Shown in pieces: positions 32,671 to 44,534 of a stretch of DNA of 64,000 bases. The stretch comes from Siphonodentalium dalli (Eukaryota > Mollusca > Scaphopoda > Gadilida > Siphonodentaliidae), in contig CP136068.1 in the NCBI GenBank assembly GCA_032622095.1, forward strand, positions 14,303,729-14,367,728, written 5' to 3'. The position numbers and the translations under genes were made by a program. A model generated the notes under the pieces. The model saw nothing but the letters and a program-made list of their open reading frames with translations. It made no database searches and was not told the origin of the DNA. The stretch's first letter is position 1. Every line of letters starts with the position of its first letter.

Positions 32671-33050
32671 TTTTGTTTATGCCACGATCTTTACAATGTG
32701 AAAATCGTTATTTCCAATTTAAATCGCCATCAAACTATTTTCAAACGAAGAAAACATGATCCGTTTACGCTTTGCAACGGCACCCATTTTTCGATACCAC
32801 AGGTGTGGATTAAACCGTTACCTTGCCGTGCATTGATATCAGAAGACTGGAAAGTAAGTAAACAGCACAGACCTCTAAAAATAACTCACATCGGTGCACT
32901 TGTCCGGGTCACGAAAGGTCAAACGTATCGTAGTTCCTGCGATGGATGAACACTTTTCCATTAAAATTGTATGGACAATGTTTAATCCACTCTGCGAAGT
33001 TTAATCAACAGTAGGCACGTTTAATCAACAGGTGTTGATTAAATGTAAAA
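32671..33050. other. No recognised gene
   Basis: A 101-codon plus-strand frame starts in the palindrome and has no recognisable domain. GTTTAATCAACA words repeat at 33000-33045. Confidence 0.4.
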
Positions 33051-33055
33051 TTTAA

Positions 33056-33688
33056 ACAGATGGCTTTATTTATATAGTAAGATAGGCGATCGTCGTATAA
33101 ACAGATGGCTTTATTTATATAGTAAGATAGGCGATCATCGTATAAACAGATGGCTTTATTTATATAGTAAGATAGGCGATCGTCGTATAAACAGATGGCT
33201 TTATTTATATAGTAAGATAGGCGATCGTCGTATAAACAGATGGCTTTATTTATATAGTAAGATAGGCGATCGTCGTATAAACAGATGGCTTTATTTATAT
33301 AGTAAGATAGGCGATCGTCGTATAAACAGATGGCTTTATTTATATAGTAAGATAGGCGATCGTCGTATAAACAGATGGCTTTATTTATATAGTAAGATAG
33401 GCGATCGTCGTATAAACAGATGGCTTTATTTATATAGTAAGATAGGCGATCGTCGTATAAACAGATGGCTTTATTTATATAGTAAGATAGGCGATCATCG
33501 TATAAACAGATGGCTTTATTTATATAGTAAGATAGGCGATCGTCGTATAAACAGATGGCTTTATTTATATAGTAAGATAGGCGATCATCGTATAAACAGA
33601 TGGCTTTATTTATATAGTAAGATAGGCGATCGTCGTATAAACAGATGGCTTTATTTATATAGTAAGATAGGCGATCGTCGTATAAACA
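33056..33688. repeat. 45-bp satellite, about 14 nearly identical units
   Basis: Unit AACAGATGGCTTTATTTATA plus TAGTAAGATAGGCGATCGTC plus GTATA. Units differ almost only at GATCGTCG versus GATCATCG. Being a multiple of three, it leaves a long minus-strand frame repeating AICLYDDRLSYYINK. Confidence 0.92.
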
Positions 33689-33759
33689 TGTATATAATGA
33701 CAGACTGGACGGAATAATAAAAATATACAACAAAACCAAAATTCCCATTAAAAGTGTCA

Positions 33760-36216
33760 ATGACACTGTAGCTCAACTTGGAAAGGGAATAATTTAATGT
33801 ATTACAGTCAATGGAGTGATTAGGAATGTGGAAAGTTGAATGTCTAATACTAGTTAGACATCTAATCCAAGATGGCTGCTGGCGGCCATGTTTTCGGCCG
33901 AATGACCCCAAAATGAGTCGTTCCCATCTACATGTCATCGTTAACATCCATGACAAATTTTATGACGATAAGACTAAAGGTACGACCTGTAGCCCATGCT
34001 AAAGAATTTAGTCATACAAAGAGTAAAATCCAAGATGGCTGCTGGCGGCCATGTTTTTTGGCCGAATGACCCCAAAATGACTAGTTCCCATCTACATGTC
34101 ATTATTAACATTCATCACAAATTTTATGATGATCAGACTAAAGGTACGACATGTAGCCCGTGCTAAAGAATTTAGTCATACAAAGAGTAAAATCCAAGAT
34201 GGCTGCTGGCGGCCATGTTTTCGGACAAATGACCCCAAAATGAGTCGTTCCCATCTACATGTCATTGCTAACATCCATTACAAATTTTATGATGATCAGA
34301 GTAAAGGTACGACCTGTAGCCCGTGCTAAAGGATTTAGTCATACAAAGAGTAAAATCAAAGATGGCTGCTGGCGGCCATATTTTTTGGCCGAATGACCCC
34401 AAAAACGACTCGTTCCCATCTACATGTCATTATTAACATTCGTGACAAATTGTATGATGATCAGACTAAAGGTACAACCTGTAGCCCATGCTAAAGGATT
34501 TAGTCATACAAAGAGTAAAATCCAAGATGGCTGCTGGCGACCATGTTTTTTTGGCCGAATGACCCCAAAATTACTCGTTCCCATCTGCATGTGAATATCA
34601 ACATCCATGACAAATTTTATGATGATCAGACTAAAGGTACGACCTGTAGCCCATGCTAAAGGATTTAGTCATACAAAGAGTAAAATCCAAGATGGCTGCT
34701 GGAGGCCATGTTTTTTGGCCGAATGACCCCAAAATTACTCGTTCCCATCTACATGTCAATATTATCATCCATGACAAATTTCATGATGATCAGACGAACA
34801 GTACGACCTGTGGCCCGTGCTAATGGATTAAATTTTGAAATCCAAGATGGCCGCTGGCGGCCATGTTTTTTGTCCGAGTGACCCCAAAATGACTCGTTCC
34901 CATCTACATTCCAATTTCAACAGCCATGACAAATTTTATGATGATCAGACTAAAGGTACGACCTGTAGCCCGTGCTAAAGGATTTAGTCATACAAAGAGT
35001 AAAATCCAAGATGGCTGCAGGTGGCCATGTTTTTTGGCCGAATGACCCCAAAATGACTCGTTCCCATCTACATGTCATTATTAACATTCAAGACAAATTT
35101 TATGATGATAAGACTAAAAGTAGGACCTGTAGCCCGTGCTAAAGGATTTAGTCATACAAAGAGTAAAATCCAAGATGGCTGCTGGCGACCATGTTTTTTG
35201 GCCGAATGACCCCAAAATTACTCGTTCCCATCTACATGTCATTGTTAATATCCATGACAAATTTTATGATGATCAGGTTAAAGGTACGACCTGCAGCCCG
35301 TGCTAAAGAATTTAGTCATACAAAGAGTAAAATCCAAGATCGCTGCTGGCGGCCATGATTTTTGGCCGAATGACCCCAAAATTACTCGTTCCCATCTACG
35401 TCATGTCAATATTATCATCCATGACAAATTTCATGATGATCAGACGAATGGTACGACCTGTGGCCCGTGCTAATGTATTAAATTTTGAAATCCAAGATGG
35501 CCGCTGGCGGCCATGTTTTTTGTCCGAGTGACCCCAAAATGACTCGTTCCCATCTACATTCCAATTTCAACAGCCATGACAAATTTTATGATGATCAGAC
35601 TAAAGGTACGACCTGTAGCCCGTGCTAAAGGATTTAGTCATACAAAGAGTAAAATCCAAGATGGCTGCTGGTGGCCATGTTTTTTGGCCGAATGACCCCA
35701 AAATGACTCGTTCCCATCTACTTGTCATTATTAACATTCTTGACAAATTTTATGATGATCAGAATAAAAGTACGACCTGTAGCCCGTGCTAAAGAATTTA
35801 GTCATACAAAGAGTAAAATCCAAGATGGCTGCTGACGGCCATGTTTTTGGGCCGAATGACCCCAAAATTACTCGTTCCCATCTACATGTCAATATTAACA
35901 TCCATGACAAATTTCATGATGATCAGATGAACAGTACAGCCTGTAGCCTGTGCTAATGGATTGAATTTTGAAATCAAAGATGGCCGCTGGTGGCCATGTG
36001 TTTTTTCCGAATGACCCCAAAATTAATCATTCTGGTCTAAATGTTGATGTCAACAGCTATGACAAATTTCATAATGATCCGACCAAAGGTACGACCTGTA
36101 GCCTGCATTGTTGACGCCTTACGTATACATGTACACACGTACACACGCACACACGGACGACGGACGACAAAGCCATGGCAATAGCTCAAACTTTACAAAG
36201 TAAAGTTGAGCTAATA
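33760..36216. mobile_element. Pearl/HINE-like (Helitron-related) element with ~163-bp core array
   Basis: About 14 units of ~163 bp (33864-36110), each with CCAAGATGGCTGCTGGCGGC, GACCCCAAAATGACTCGTTC and TACGACCTGTAGCC. Then come an ACAC/ACGG microsatellite (36125-36168) and a terminal hairpin with arms AGCTCAAACTTTAC and AAGTTGAGCT ending CTAA. The left end has TAGCTCAACTT, inverted relative to the right end. A 3' hairpin with CTRR is the Helitron hallmark; the core array plus ACGG tract matches bivalve HINE/pearl elements. Confidence 0.75.
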
Positions 36217-36270
36217 ATGAAGCACTTAAGATATCATTTGCGTGACATTTGTATACAGTTTAATAATTTC

Positions 36271-37524
36271 TTAAAGGGATACTGTACCCAAATGTTGTGT
36301 TGGTGTCTTTATATATATATATATATATAGTCTCTGAGTGGTAGAATAAGGTAACCAGATTTCCATTATTTGAAAGTCTGTTGAGTACGAAGTAATGTTA
36401 CGGATGGCAGATTGGCCTGAATGCAAAAATACCATTGTCGAGTAATTTTTGGACAGTTTTCAAGCAAATGTATCAAATAAATGTTATATTATTTGCATAC
36501 TAGTCCTATATACTCATTACTGTATACACCCGTCAGTAAGCCCGGGGGCTCGTGCACGTTTTTGCTCAAAAAGTGGGTACTGGGCTTACTCACGAGGACC
36601 CCCTGTGCAAAAATTATGTTGGCCTTCAGGTGCCAACCTACCATCATGTTTTATACCAATACCATATTTTTATATGGAATAAAGATAATAATGTGTTTTA
36701 TTTATATTATTAAGAAGATCAAATCATGATAATAACCAAAAACAGTGATAGACAGTTCTATACATTAATCAAGCTGATTATTATAAAAATACAACAGGCC
36801 ACTCTCCTGCATTATCAAAGGATTCTACTTAAACACCAAGTCATTACTCCACATCCCAATGGATTTACTGTGATAGAGGTGTGAACAATAAGTGACACCT
36901 TTGGTTTTATTGAATTGATACCTCTTTGATTGATCCAACGACTAAGAATAGAATAAGATCTTTACATCTTTATTATTTAAGAAAAACAACTGGAAAAAAT
37001 AAAAGATGTGCTTGAGTATATATCTTCTCCTATTCTACAGGATAGAGACATGATTGTATTCACCATCCAAATGCTCAGAAATGGGGGTGGGCTTATCTAC
37101 GAGGACCACCCCATGTTTTGTTAAGGGTAAAAAACCCAGACTGGGCTTATCTTCGAGGATGGGCTTACTGACGGGTGTATACAGTAAGTCATTGTATAGT
37201 CACAATTCAGTTAGTGCCTTGAGTTTACACCCATTATCAACATAATATTTTACACGATCATGTGTGCCACGCTTTCAGTGGCCCAATCCACTATCGGTGA
37301 ATTATTTGACGTCTTGTACACGGAAATTTGTAATTAAATTTTATGACTCCAGCTATAAATAAAATTTATAAATTATTAACTTTGATTTTAAGATAACCTA
37401 TTAACCTGAACGTTTACATAATACATCTTCGACTCAAATTACTATTTTCTATATATTTAATATCGATATTAGATTGTTGTTATCACCGGGAATTTATTGA
37501 AAATGGCGTACAGTACCCCTTTAA
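36271..37524. mobile_element. TTAA-flanked element (AGGGATACTGTACCC ends), carrying a nested insertion
   Basis: Starts TTAAAGGGATACTGTACCC and ends GTACAGTACCCCTTTAA. Same family as the palindrome at 62712-63071 (shared TTTATGACTCCAGC centre). The element at 36520-37184 lies inside it. Confidence 0.65.
36520..37184. mobile_element. TA-flanked element with perfect 24-bp TIRs
   Basis: CTGTATACACCCGTCAGTAA plus GCCC is perfectly inverted at 37161-37184, and TA flanks both sides. GGGCTTA...CGAGGA words recur near both ends as subterminal repeats. Tc1/mariner-like by its TA target; no transposase. Confidence 0.8.
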
Positions 37525-37639
37525 TTGCTTGAAAAATAAAATTGGCAAAATCAGTTAATTGAACAAACTAAGTTGATTATTTGCTACAATTTGTCTGGCA
37601 TGATCAATTATTACTTTGATGATTTAGCTGCGTACTTGC

Positions 37640-37960
37640 TGATTTTGTCATTTGCAGAATGAGGTCCCCAGAGGGTGAATTTAGTGATGCTATCCCACAC
37701 ATAGAGTATGCTAGCATCACCAAATTCACCCTCATTCTGCTTAGGCCTCATCTTCTGGGAAGTATCTATAGTCTCAAAATAACATTTATTTTAGTTAATT
37801 CTGTTCAGATTCTATATCCCCTAATTTTCAGTTGAGGCCTCAGCAGAATGAGGTTCATTAAAGGTGAATTTGGTGATGCTAGCCCACCGTGTGTGATACC
37901 ATCACTAAATTCACCCTCTGGGGAACCTCATTCTGCAGATGACACACTCTTTCAAGGCTT
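37640..37960. mobile_element. hAT-like foldback, two hairpin modules
   Basis: Module 1 37650-37742 and module 2 37846-37935, each with GCAGAATGAGGT and GTGAATTTAGTGATGCTA arms. The right end runs into CTTTCAAGGCTT, the family TIR; the left TIR is eroded. Confidence 0.65.
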
Positions 37961-38009
37961 AAATTCATAGAGTTTCCTTGACAAAATTAAGGAACATTTG
38001 TCAAGATTG

Positions 38010-38205
38010 TATCTTGCGAGTCTCCCATAGGGAGCCTCGCATATATAAGAGAATGCATTGGCCCAACAATATTTACCATGACCTTGAAAGCCAGAGCATT
38101 CTCTTATATATGTGAGGCTTCCTATGGGAGACTGACATATATAAGAGAAGGCACTGGCACAGGATCCCTAATGCTGCACCAGCGCAGCTCCCATCATGAA
38201 AGGGT
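38010..38205. mobile_element. TTAA-type MITE, left end unclear
   Basis: GCGAGTCTCCCATAGGGAGC hairpin, repeated TATATAAGAGAATGC words, right end GCAGCTCCCATCATGAAAGG then GTTAA. Confidence 0.6.
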
Positions 38206-38310
38206 TAAACAGTTAACAAGTAAAAAAACATATATATCAGAATAATGTGACTAGGAATGTGAATATTAGACCAAGATTCCCCTGTTTATGCCAGCGCGTG
38301 ATATACAGTA

Positions 38311-38910
38311 ATCAGGTCAGACACATCCTGAATTCCACTATTATAGTGGTATTTCACTATTATATTGGTATATGACCATAACATATTCATGTTTCCTGAA
38401 TTTGCGTCGGGAATAGAAGACAGCGCACGTCAGTGCACAGCCAAATTTCACTCATAACAATATCACAGTGAAGGAACAGTCTTCCGATAAAATTTGTTGT
38501 GCAATCTTTTGCGCCAGCTTTGTTTTATTCAATAATATTACTAATATATTCCTTTCTAAATGACAATAACAGGACAACTCAATCACTCCTTCATTAACAA
38601 CATTTAAACTAATTGAATGCTAATTGAGTTGCTTATCATGTACCATCATGATTAATCATTCTCCTGGACAATATATATGTATAATATCGAATTAGTGTGA
38701 CACCGATTTTCAATAATTTGCGTGAAATATGATTTTGGATTATCCCTCTGTTATTAAATTCACAAAACGGTAAATAGTCATACACCACTATAATAGTGGA
38801 ATTCAGGATGTGTCTGACCTGGTCATATACCACTATAATAGTGGAATTCAGGATGTGTCTGACCTGGTCATATACCACTATAATAGTGGAATTCAGGATG
38901 TGTCTGACCT
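38311..38910. repeat. Inverted repeat ending in three 45-bp tandem units
   Basis: CAGGTCAGACACATCCTGAA at 38311 is mirrored by three tandem copies of TGGAATTCAGGATGTGTCTG at 38790-38910. Related fragments are at 39400 and 52355. Confidence 0.65.
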
Positions 38911-39103
38911 GGTAATGCCCTGAATAATCGACTCCTTAACCACAGTAGAATTAATGGTAACTTTTCATGATTTAGTTGAAAATATGGCTTGTTGCTATTC
39001 ATCGGAAAGCTCTCACTGAGAGCTTTCCGATGAATGGCAACAAGCCATATTTCCGACTAAATCATGAAAAACTAAGGAGTTGATTATTTAGGGCATTACT
39101 GTA
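38911..39103. mobile_element. TA-flanked palindromic MITE, copy C
   Basis: Same arms as copy A with the GAAAGCTCTCACTGAGAGCTTTC centre; one outer arm is shortened by a deletion near 39070. Confidence 0.85.
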
Positions 39104-39693
39104 CCCCTGTCTCTCTCTCTGTCAGCACGTGATATATCATGATTATAACATTTTATAATCGATTATGTTTTTAAAGATGTGTTAAAAAAAACTATACCTC
39201 CAATCTACAGCTCAGCAACATAAAATAATATTATGTAACATAATGTTTGAAATAATGTTGAAAAATCAAACAATATAATATATAAACTGAACCTATAAAT
39301 ACCCAAGGAGATCACATGATACCAGCTATTAATTACACAGAGTAATTCAAATTTCTGATTTATTGTTAATGACAGCACTAGGAAATATCAGCCTTCATTA
39401 TCAGGTCAGGCACATCCTGATTTCAACTATGAGAGGCGGTGGGCCGATAATGAAATTTTTGCTCAATAACAGCTCACCGCTTTAACGATGTCATAACATG
39501 CTCGTAACAGCCAAAATTATTTTCCCAAAAGGTACGCCGCATATTATCAAACTTCAATCTTTCGTTTGTAATCATTAGTACATGTAATAACATGAGCTTC
39601 TCTGGCATTTATGTAACGATTTATTAGAGGCCCACCAGAAATGAATAACAGCCCTCCATCATATTAGCGGCCCTTGACTTCATCTCAGGCCTC

Positions 39694-40092
39694 TTAACCC
39701 TTTACCCAACAAAACGGCCAAAACCGGCCAAATAAAGCTTCAACAGCCTAAAATATCTTCGGTCTGTCTCAATAGAACCATACAAATATGGGTATCATTG
39801 GAACCGGCTCATTGACCACATTGTGATGGTTACAGTTATGCCCTGTGCCAATGCATTCTCTTATATATGCGAGTCGACCATAGGTCGCCTCGCATATATA
39901 AGAGAATGCATTGGCCTAAAAAAATCTTTTTTTAACACTTTTTACCATTTTTTCTTACATTCTTCAACAATTTTATAATTTTTAATGTGTTAAGCCAATG
40001 CATTCTCTTATATATGCGAGGCGACCTATGGTCGACTCGCATATATAAGAGAATGCATTGGCACAGGGCCCTTCTGTTGGGTAAAGGGTTAA
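39694..40092. mobile_element. piggyBac-like TTAA MITE, 399 bp
   Basis: TTAA flanks; TIRs CCCTTTACCCAACA and TGTTGGGTAAAGGG. Two internal hairpins of AATGCATTCTCTTATATATG with GCGAGTCGACC centres. CCC/GGG ends with TTAA targets fit piggyBac-type transposition. Confidence 0.8.
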
Positions 40093-40696
40093 TTGCATTC
40101 ACAAAACACCAATATCCATACTCACCTATTATAGTCAAATATAGTGTCACGTACGATTCATATTAGCAATCTCCTTTATAGTAATTATCAGCTTTTTAAT
40201 GGGACATCATACATGTACATGTTTTTTTTGTGAAACAATATAAAATTACAAAGCTATATACAAGTAAAAGGCTTCTCCTTATCACAGTCAAAAGTACATG
40301 GTCGTTGTGCTTCTAGAATGTCCTATCTGACATTTTGGCGCGAATATACGGGTTCGATAACATATATTTCCTCAGAGAACTTGTCAATTTTTCAAATACA
40401 AATGCCATTTTCCAGGAAAAATCATGTTTTAAAATCGTTAATTATTAACGTTAACTATGACTTATTAATTTTTACTGTTGTAATATTGCATAAAATAATG
40501 TTTTTTTCATCCGCTAGGATAGATTATCAATATGAAATTTTATCTTTAATAACCACTGTGATATAATGGTTTATTGTGCAAAGGGATTGGTAGATACCAA
40601 TGTTAGTTCCACAGATAAATATTTATTTGTGTCTCCTGTAAAATTTAATTTTTCGACGATAGAACATTTTAGAAGCCCACCAACGATAAATCAAGT
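40093..40696. other. No recognised feature
   Basis: AT-rich. The 82-codon frame at 40318-40566 has no domain I recognise. Confidence 0.45.
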
Positions 40697-40855
40697 ATAA
40701 TAATGCCCTAATTAATCAACTTCTTAACCACAGCAGAATTATGGGTAACTTTTCAGTATTTAGTCGGAAATATGGCCATATTTCCGACTAAATCCTGAAA
40801 AGTTACCCATAATTCTGCTGTGGTTAAGAAGTCGATTAATTAGGGCATTACTGTA
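40697..40855. mobile_element. TA-flanked palindromic MITE, copy D (short)
   Basis: Outer arms present; the central GAAAGC module is deleted, so the two GGAAATATGGCC arms meet directly. Confidence 0.85.
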
Positions 40856-40900
40856 TAATAATCCTATGAAATTTGTGATTTCATGATAGAACCAAGTCTT

Positions 40901-41940
40901 CTCGGTCCACAACCGCTAGGGATATCAGTTGGGTTGATTCTGTTTTGGACCGAGTCTCGCCCTCTTGCTCTTCTATAATTGACTTTCATTCAAAAGACGT
41001 ACTCTGTGAAAACATGGAGTCCAGGCATATTGACATGTCTATGATTAATCTGTCTTCAAAATAATATATCGATCCGTGATAGAAAAAATTCTGAGTGAGG
41101 ATAAATCGTTTAATGTATTGTTTACATGAATTTTCTGATAGCGCAACAGATAGAAATTCTCTGAGAAAACAAGGCTTTGTTTACATAATATATCTTGTTG
41201 CTTTGACATTTAACAGATCTCTGATACACACATGTTTGCTATCATCATGCTTAGGAAAAGCTGCCCTCTATGTTCATACATGTATATTTACACACTAAGT
41301 GTTGTCATCACTAAATCCAGCATTCTGATTGGTCGGCGCCCACGTGGCTAGTTGCAGTTATTTCTCGGTGAATGCGCAACGACTCATATAACACCAAGCT
41401 AATAACACCATCGATACGTCATTAGGTTTGGAAAGACGAACGCGTAATGCTTTGGGCGCATTTTGACTCGCGCAGGATTGACTTAATACATCATCGGGTT
41501 TCAACATGAAGAGAAATTGTTCCTATTATCTTTTGCCAAGGGTGCTATTGGGTATTTTGGGCTGATCTTGTCACGATACACTTTTCGATTTAAATATATT
41601 TACAAAAGTGGCTTTTTCGCTAAATGTATATAAATATAAGGATTAACTGTCATGTGGACTATTTTTATGGAGATGTAACGGTGAGGTAAGTGGACATAAC
41701 TTGTATGTAAAACCCTTCGGGTTTTACACAAGTTATGTCCACTTACCTCACCGTTACATCTCCATAAAAACAGTCCACATGACAGTTAATCCTTATATAT
41801 GCAAAGATTCCATTTTACCTAAACCGAAGACATACAAGCAAGATAACTCCCGCCCACGATTCTGGGTTATAAAAGAGTAATGGAATGGGACTCGGTCCAA
41901 AACAGCATCATCCCAACTGATATCCCAAGCTGAGAAAATT
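40901..41940. mobile_element. ~1-kb inverted-repeat element holding a large palindrome
   Basis: GGATATCAGTTGGGTTGATT and CTGTTTTGGACCGAGTC (40918-40957) are inverted at 41889-41926. The interior holds the palindrome 41630-41800. No recognised protein. Confidence 0.55.
41630..41800. repeat. ~170-bp near-perfect palindrome
   Basis: Arms with GATTAACTGTCATGTGGACT and GGAGATGTAACGGTGAGGTA mirrored around AAAACCCTTCGGGTTTT. Confidence 0.85.
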
Positions 41941-42143
41941 TAGACCCTGAAAGTCAAACATTTACAAAACAAATGAAATTTGTTCTATGCAAATTGCATT
42001 GCCAGGCCCACAAGTAAGCTTTATGTACTGCAATAGCCACTGATTGTGTATTTGTCTTGAGCTTCTCTGAATGAAAAAAAAAATGATACTTGAACATTGG
42101 TTGGTAATGAAAGTCACAAGGTAAATAAACACTAACTTTAGAG

Positions 42144-42360
42144 GTAAGTAATGCCCTAAATAATTGACTCCTTAACCACAGCAGAATTATGGGTAATTTT
42201 TCAGGATTTAGTCGGAAATATGGCTTGTTGCCATTCATTGGAAAGCTCTCACTGAGAGCTTTCCGATGAATGGCAACAAGCCATATTTCCGACTAAATCC
42301 TGAAAAAGTACCCATAATTCTGCTGTGGTTAAGGAGTCGATTACTTAGGGCATTACTGTA
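42144..42360. mobile_element. TA-flanked palindromic MITE, copy E (full)
   Basis: 217 bp, complete arms and centre. Confidence 0.88.
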
Positions 42361-43394
42361 TGCATATGTTGAGAAGATTCACAATGAAATGAATCTATAA
42401 AACAAATATTATACATGAAGAAGCGAAATGGGTCAATATCCCACATATTATAAAACTGAATTGCCTCATCCAAGTCATCTATTCCACTATCTGACTAAAT
42501 TTAGATGAATTATTCGTGTTTTACTTTCAAATCTGACAGAAACAATCTCACGGTATCTCTTTATAGATAAAACTGCGTGTAAAATTCATTCCATGTGGGT
42601 GCAATATGCCAAATTCGAACAACTAATGGCCCACAATGAGAGATTAGCAGACAGAAAATGAACTATGCAAATTTTGTGATTAATTCACCAGCTACGCTGC
42701 TATCAGATTGCTATAATTTGACTGCGAATTGTGCAATCTGCAGATATTGCCAAATTTTTCAGTTGTTTGTGTTGAACTTCACCAGGAAAGATGAGAAAGT
42801 AAAGTAGCAAACCACGAAATATGGAATTTTGACCCATTATGCACAATTTAAGTTACTTTGAACTGAATCGGTGGAAAAATAATTGAAGGTTTCTAATAAT
42901 GACAGGAAAAAATCAGTATGATCTGACATGGAACTGTCAAGTGCATGGCATTGAGCATGATTTATAGTAACCATGGTTACATCTGGATGCAACAGGGTTC
43001 ACTGCCTGTTCATCATGCTTTGTGTAGTTAGTTTGCAGCAAAATAATCATGGCATTATGTATCCATGGTTACAGCTAGAATGTTTATAAAATATTTGTGT
43101 AGTTGTCATTGTGGTGCTTGAGAGGCCAAATTTATTACTACCTGCACTGAAGTGCAATCCAATTATGCTGAATCGCAACTGAGTTGTGTGCAAATATTGA
43201 TAAATGTTAATTTGGCGAATTGGTCATGGTCACATGGTTTCGTGCAAAGTGCCAACCAGCATCAAAAAGTTACCCAGAATCTCAAACTCTCGCAAAAAAA
43301 CGGTTTAAATTAGTGGTCCAGCTGTTGATGTTAACGAGAGTTTAAGATCCTGGGTGGCTTTTGCACAAAACCACATGATAATGACAATTCAGCG
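42361..43394. other. No recognised feature
   Basis: AT-rich. GAGAGTTTAAGATCC at 43333 mirrors CAGAATCTCAAACTCTC at 43271, a small inverted repeat of about 60-bp span. Confidence 0.45.
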
Positions 43395-43658
43395 TTAACC
43401 CTTCCGTGACTGGAGCTTCCTGAAATTTTGCAAAAACCCTGTGCGAATGCATTCTCGTATATATGTGAGTTTCCTATAGGGAACTTCGCATATATAAGAG
43501 AATACGTTTGCCTAACAATATTTACCTTGACCTTGAAAGCCAATGCATTCTATTATATATTATGTGAGGCTCTCTATGGGAGACTCATATATAAGAGAAT
43601 GCACGGGCACAAGATATTTAATGCTGCACCAGCGCAGCTCCTGTCATGAATAGGTTAA
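43395..43658. mobile_element. TTAA-flanked MITE, full copy
   Basis: TTAACCCTTCCGTGACTGGA at the left; the right end is the complement of TTAACCTATTCATGACAGGA. Contains three TATATAAGAGAATGC-type words and the GCACCAGCGCAGCTCC tail. Confidence 0.7.
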
Positions 43659-43671
43659 TTCCATACTTGTG

Positions 43672-43985
43672 TGGAACAGTGTGTCATATCCATTATTGTG
43701 GAACAGTGTGTCATATCCATTATTATGTGGAACAGTGTGTCATATCCATTATTGTGTGGAACAGTGTGTCATATCCATTATTGTGTGGAACAGTGTGTCA
43801 TATCCATTATTGTGTGGAACAGTGTGTCATATCCATTATTGTGTGGAACAGTGTGTCATATCCATTATTGTGTGGAACAGTGTGTCATATCCATTATTGT
43901 GTGGAACAGTGTGTCATATCCATTATTGTGTGGAACAGTGTGTCATATCCATTATTGTGTGGAACAGTGTGTCATATCCATTATT
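43672..43985. repeat. 29-bp satellite, 11 units
   Basis: Unit GTGTGGAACAGTGTGTCATA plus TCCATTATT, almost invariant. It leaves long frames open in all three plus-strand phases, which are artefacts. Confidence 0.92.
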
Positions 43986-44190
43986 GCTGTTGGAACCAGC
44001 TGGATTGTTTATCTGTGCCGTGTGTTGTCGTCACTGTTGCACGGAACAGGCTGTCGTAGCCAGGAGGAGGCACTGACGACTCGTTGGATGTCCCAACAAT
44101 GACTGGCGGTAACCTCTGGCCAGATGATGGTCCATTGCTCGGAGGTAGTCTCACAGCTAGTGGGGGCAGATTACCAAAAGGTAGATGTCG
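43981..44190 (-). CDS. Probable last coding exon of the minus-strand host gene
   Basis: The minus strand has a good acceptor (cttatttcag) then 69 codons in phase 0 and TAA. The product is Pro/Ser-rich (begins RHLPFGNLPPLAVRLPP) and holds a PPPGYDSL motif, a PPxY site of the kind bound by WW-domain ubiquitin ligases of the Nedd4 group. GC content is clearly above the surroundings. The stop TAA (43981-43983) lies in CAATAATGG, which is satellite sequence, so the satellite appears to supply the stop and 3' UTR. No AATAAA is seen within several hundred bp. Family unknown. Confidence 0.6.
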   Translation of the reverse strand, partial: RHLPFGNLPPLAVRLPPSNGPSSGQRLPPVIVGTSNESSVPPPGYDSLFRATVTTTHGTDKQSSWFQQQ

Positions 44191-44534
44191 CTGAAATAAG
44201 ATGACATTTATGTGAATCCAATATTCGGAAGTAGTCTCGCAGCTTAACTACAACGAGTATTACAACAGATTTCTACAAATCATTCAGTAAAAGTTCAGTA
44301 AAATATGATTAGACAAAACAAAAACATTGTTTGAAAATGTCAAATTTAACATTGAATGCATAAACCGATATCCAAATAGTGTTGAAACGATTTGTCGATT
44401 AGTCGACATCGACAAATTGTTCACCAATAGTCGACTCCAGAATCCCAAGTCGGTTAGTTGCATTAAATTGAGCATGCACTATGTTTTAAGGGAAAAATAG
44501 TACAATACAATATACCAACACGGCAAGGACAGTG
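44191..44534. other. Probable intron; nothing else seen
   Basis: AT-rich, upstream of the exon acceptor at 44191-44200. Confidence 0.45.

Noticed and set aside
32644-32949. 101-codon plus-strand gene
   Set aside because: Starts within a palindrome arm and lacks splice or domain support.
33005-33766. 253-codon repeat protein
   Set aside because: Frame kept open only because the satellite unit is 45 bp; no independent coding evidence.
43646-44102. Three overlapping plus-strand proteins of 135-143 codons
   Set aside because: A 29-bp repeat cycles through all frames without a stop; the real coding signal here is the antisense exon 44190-43981.
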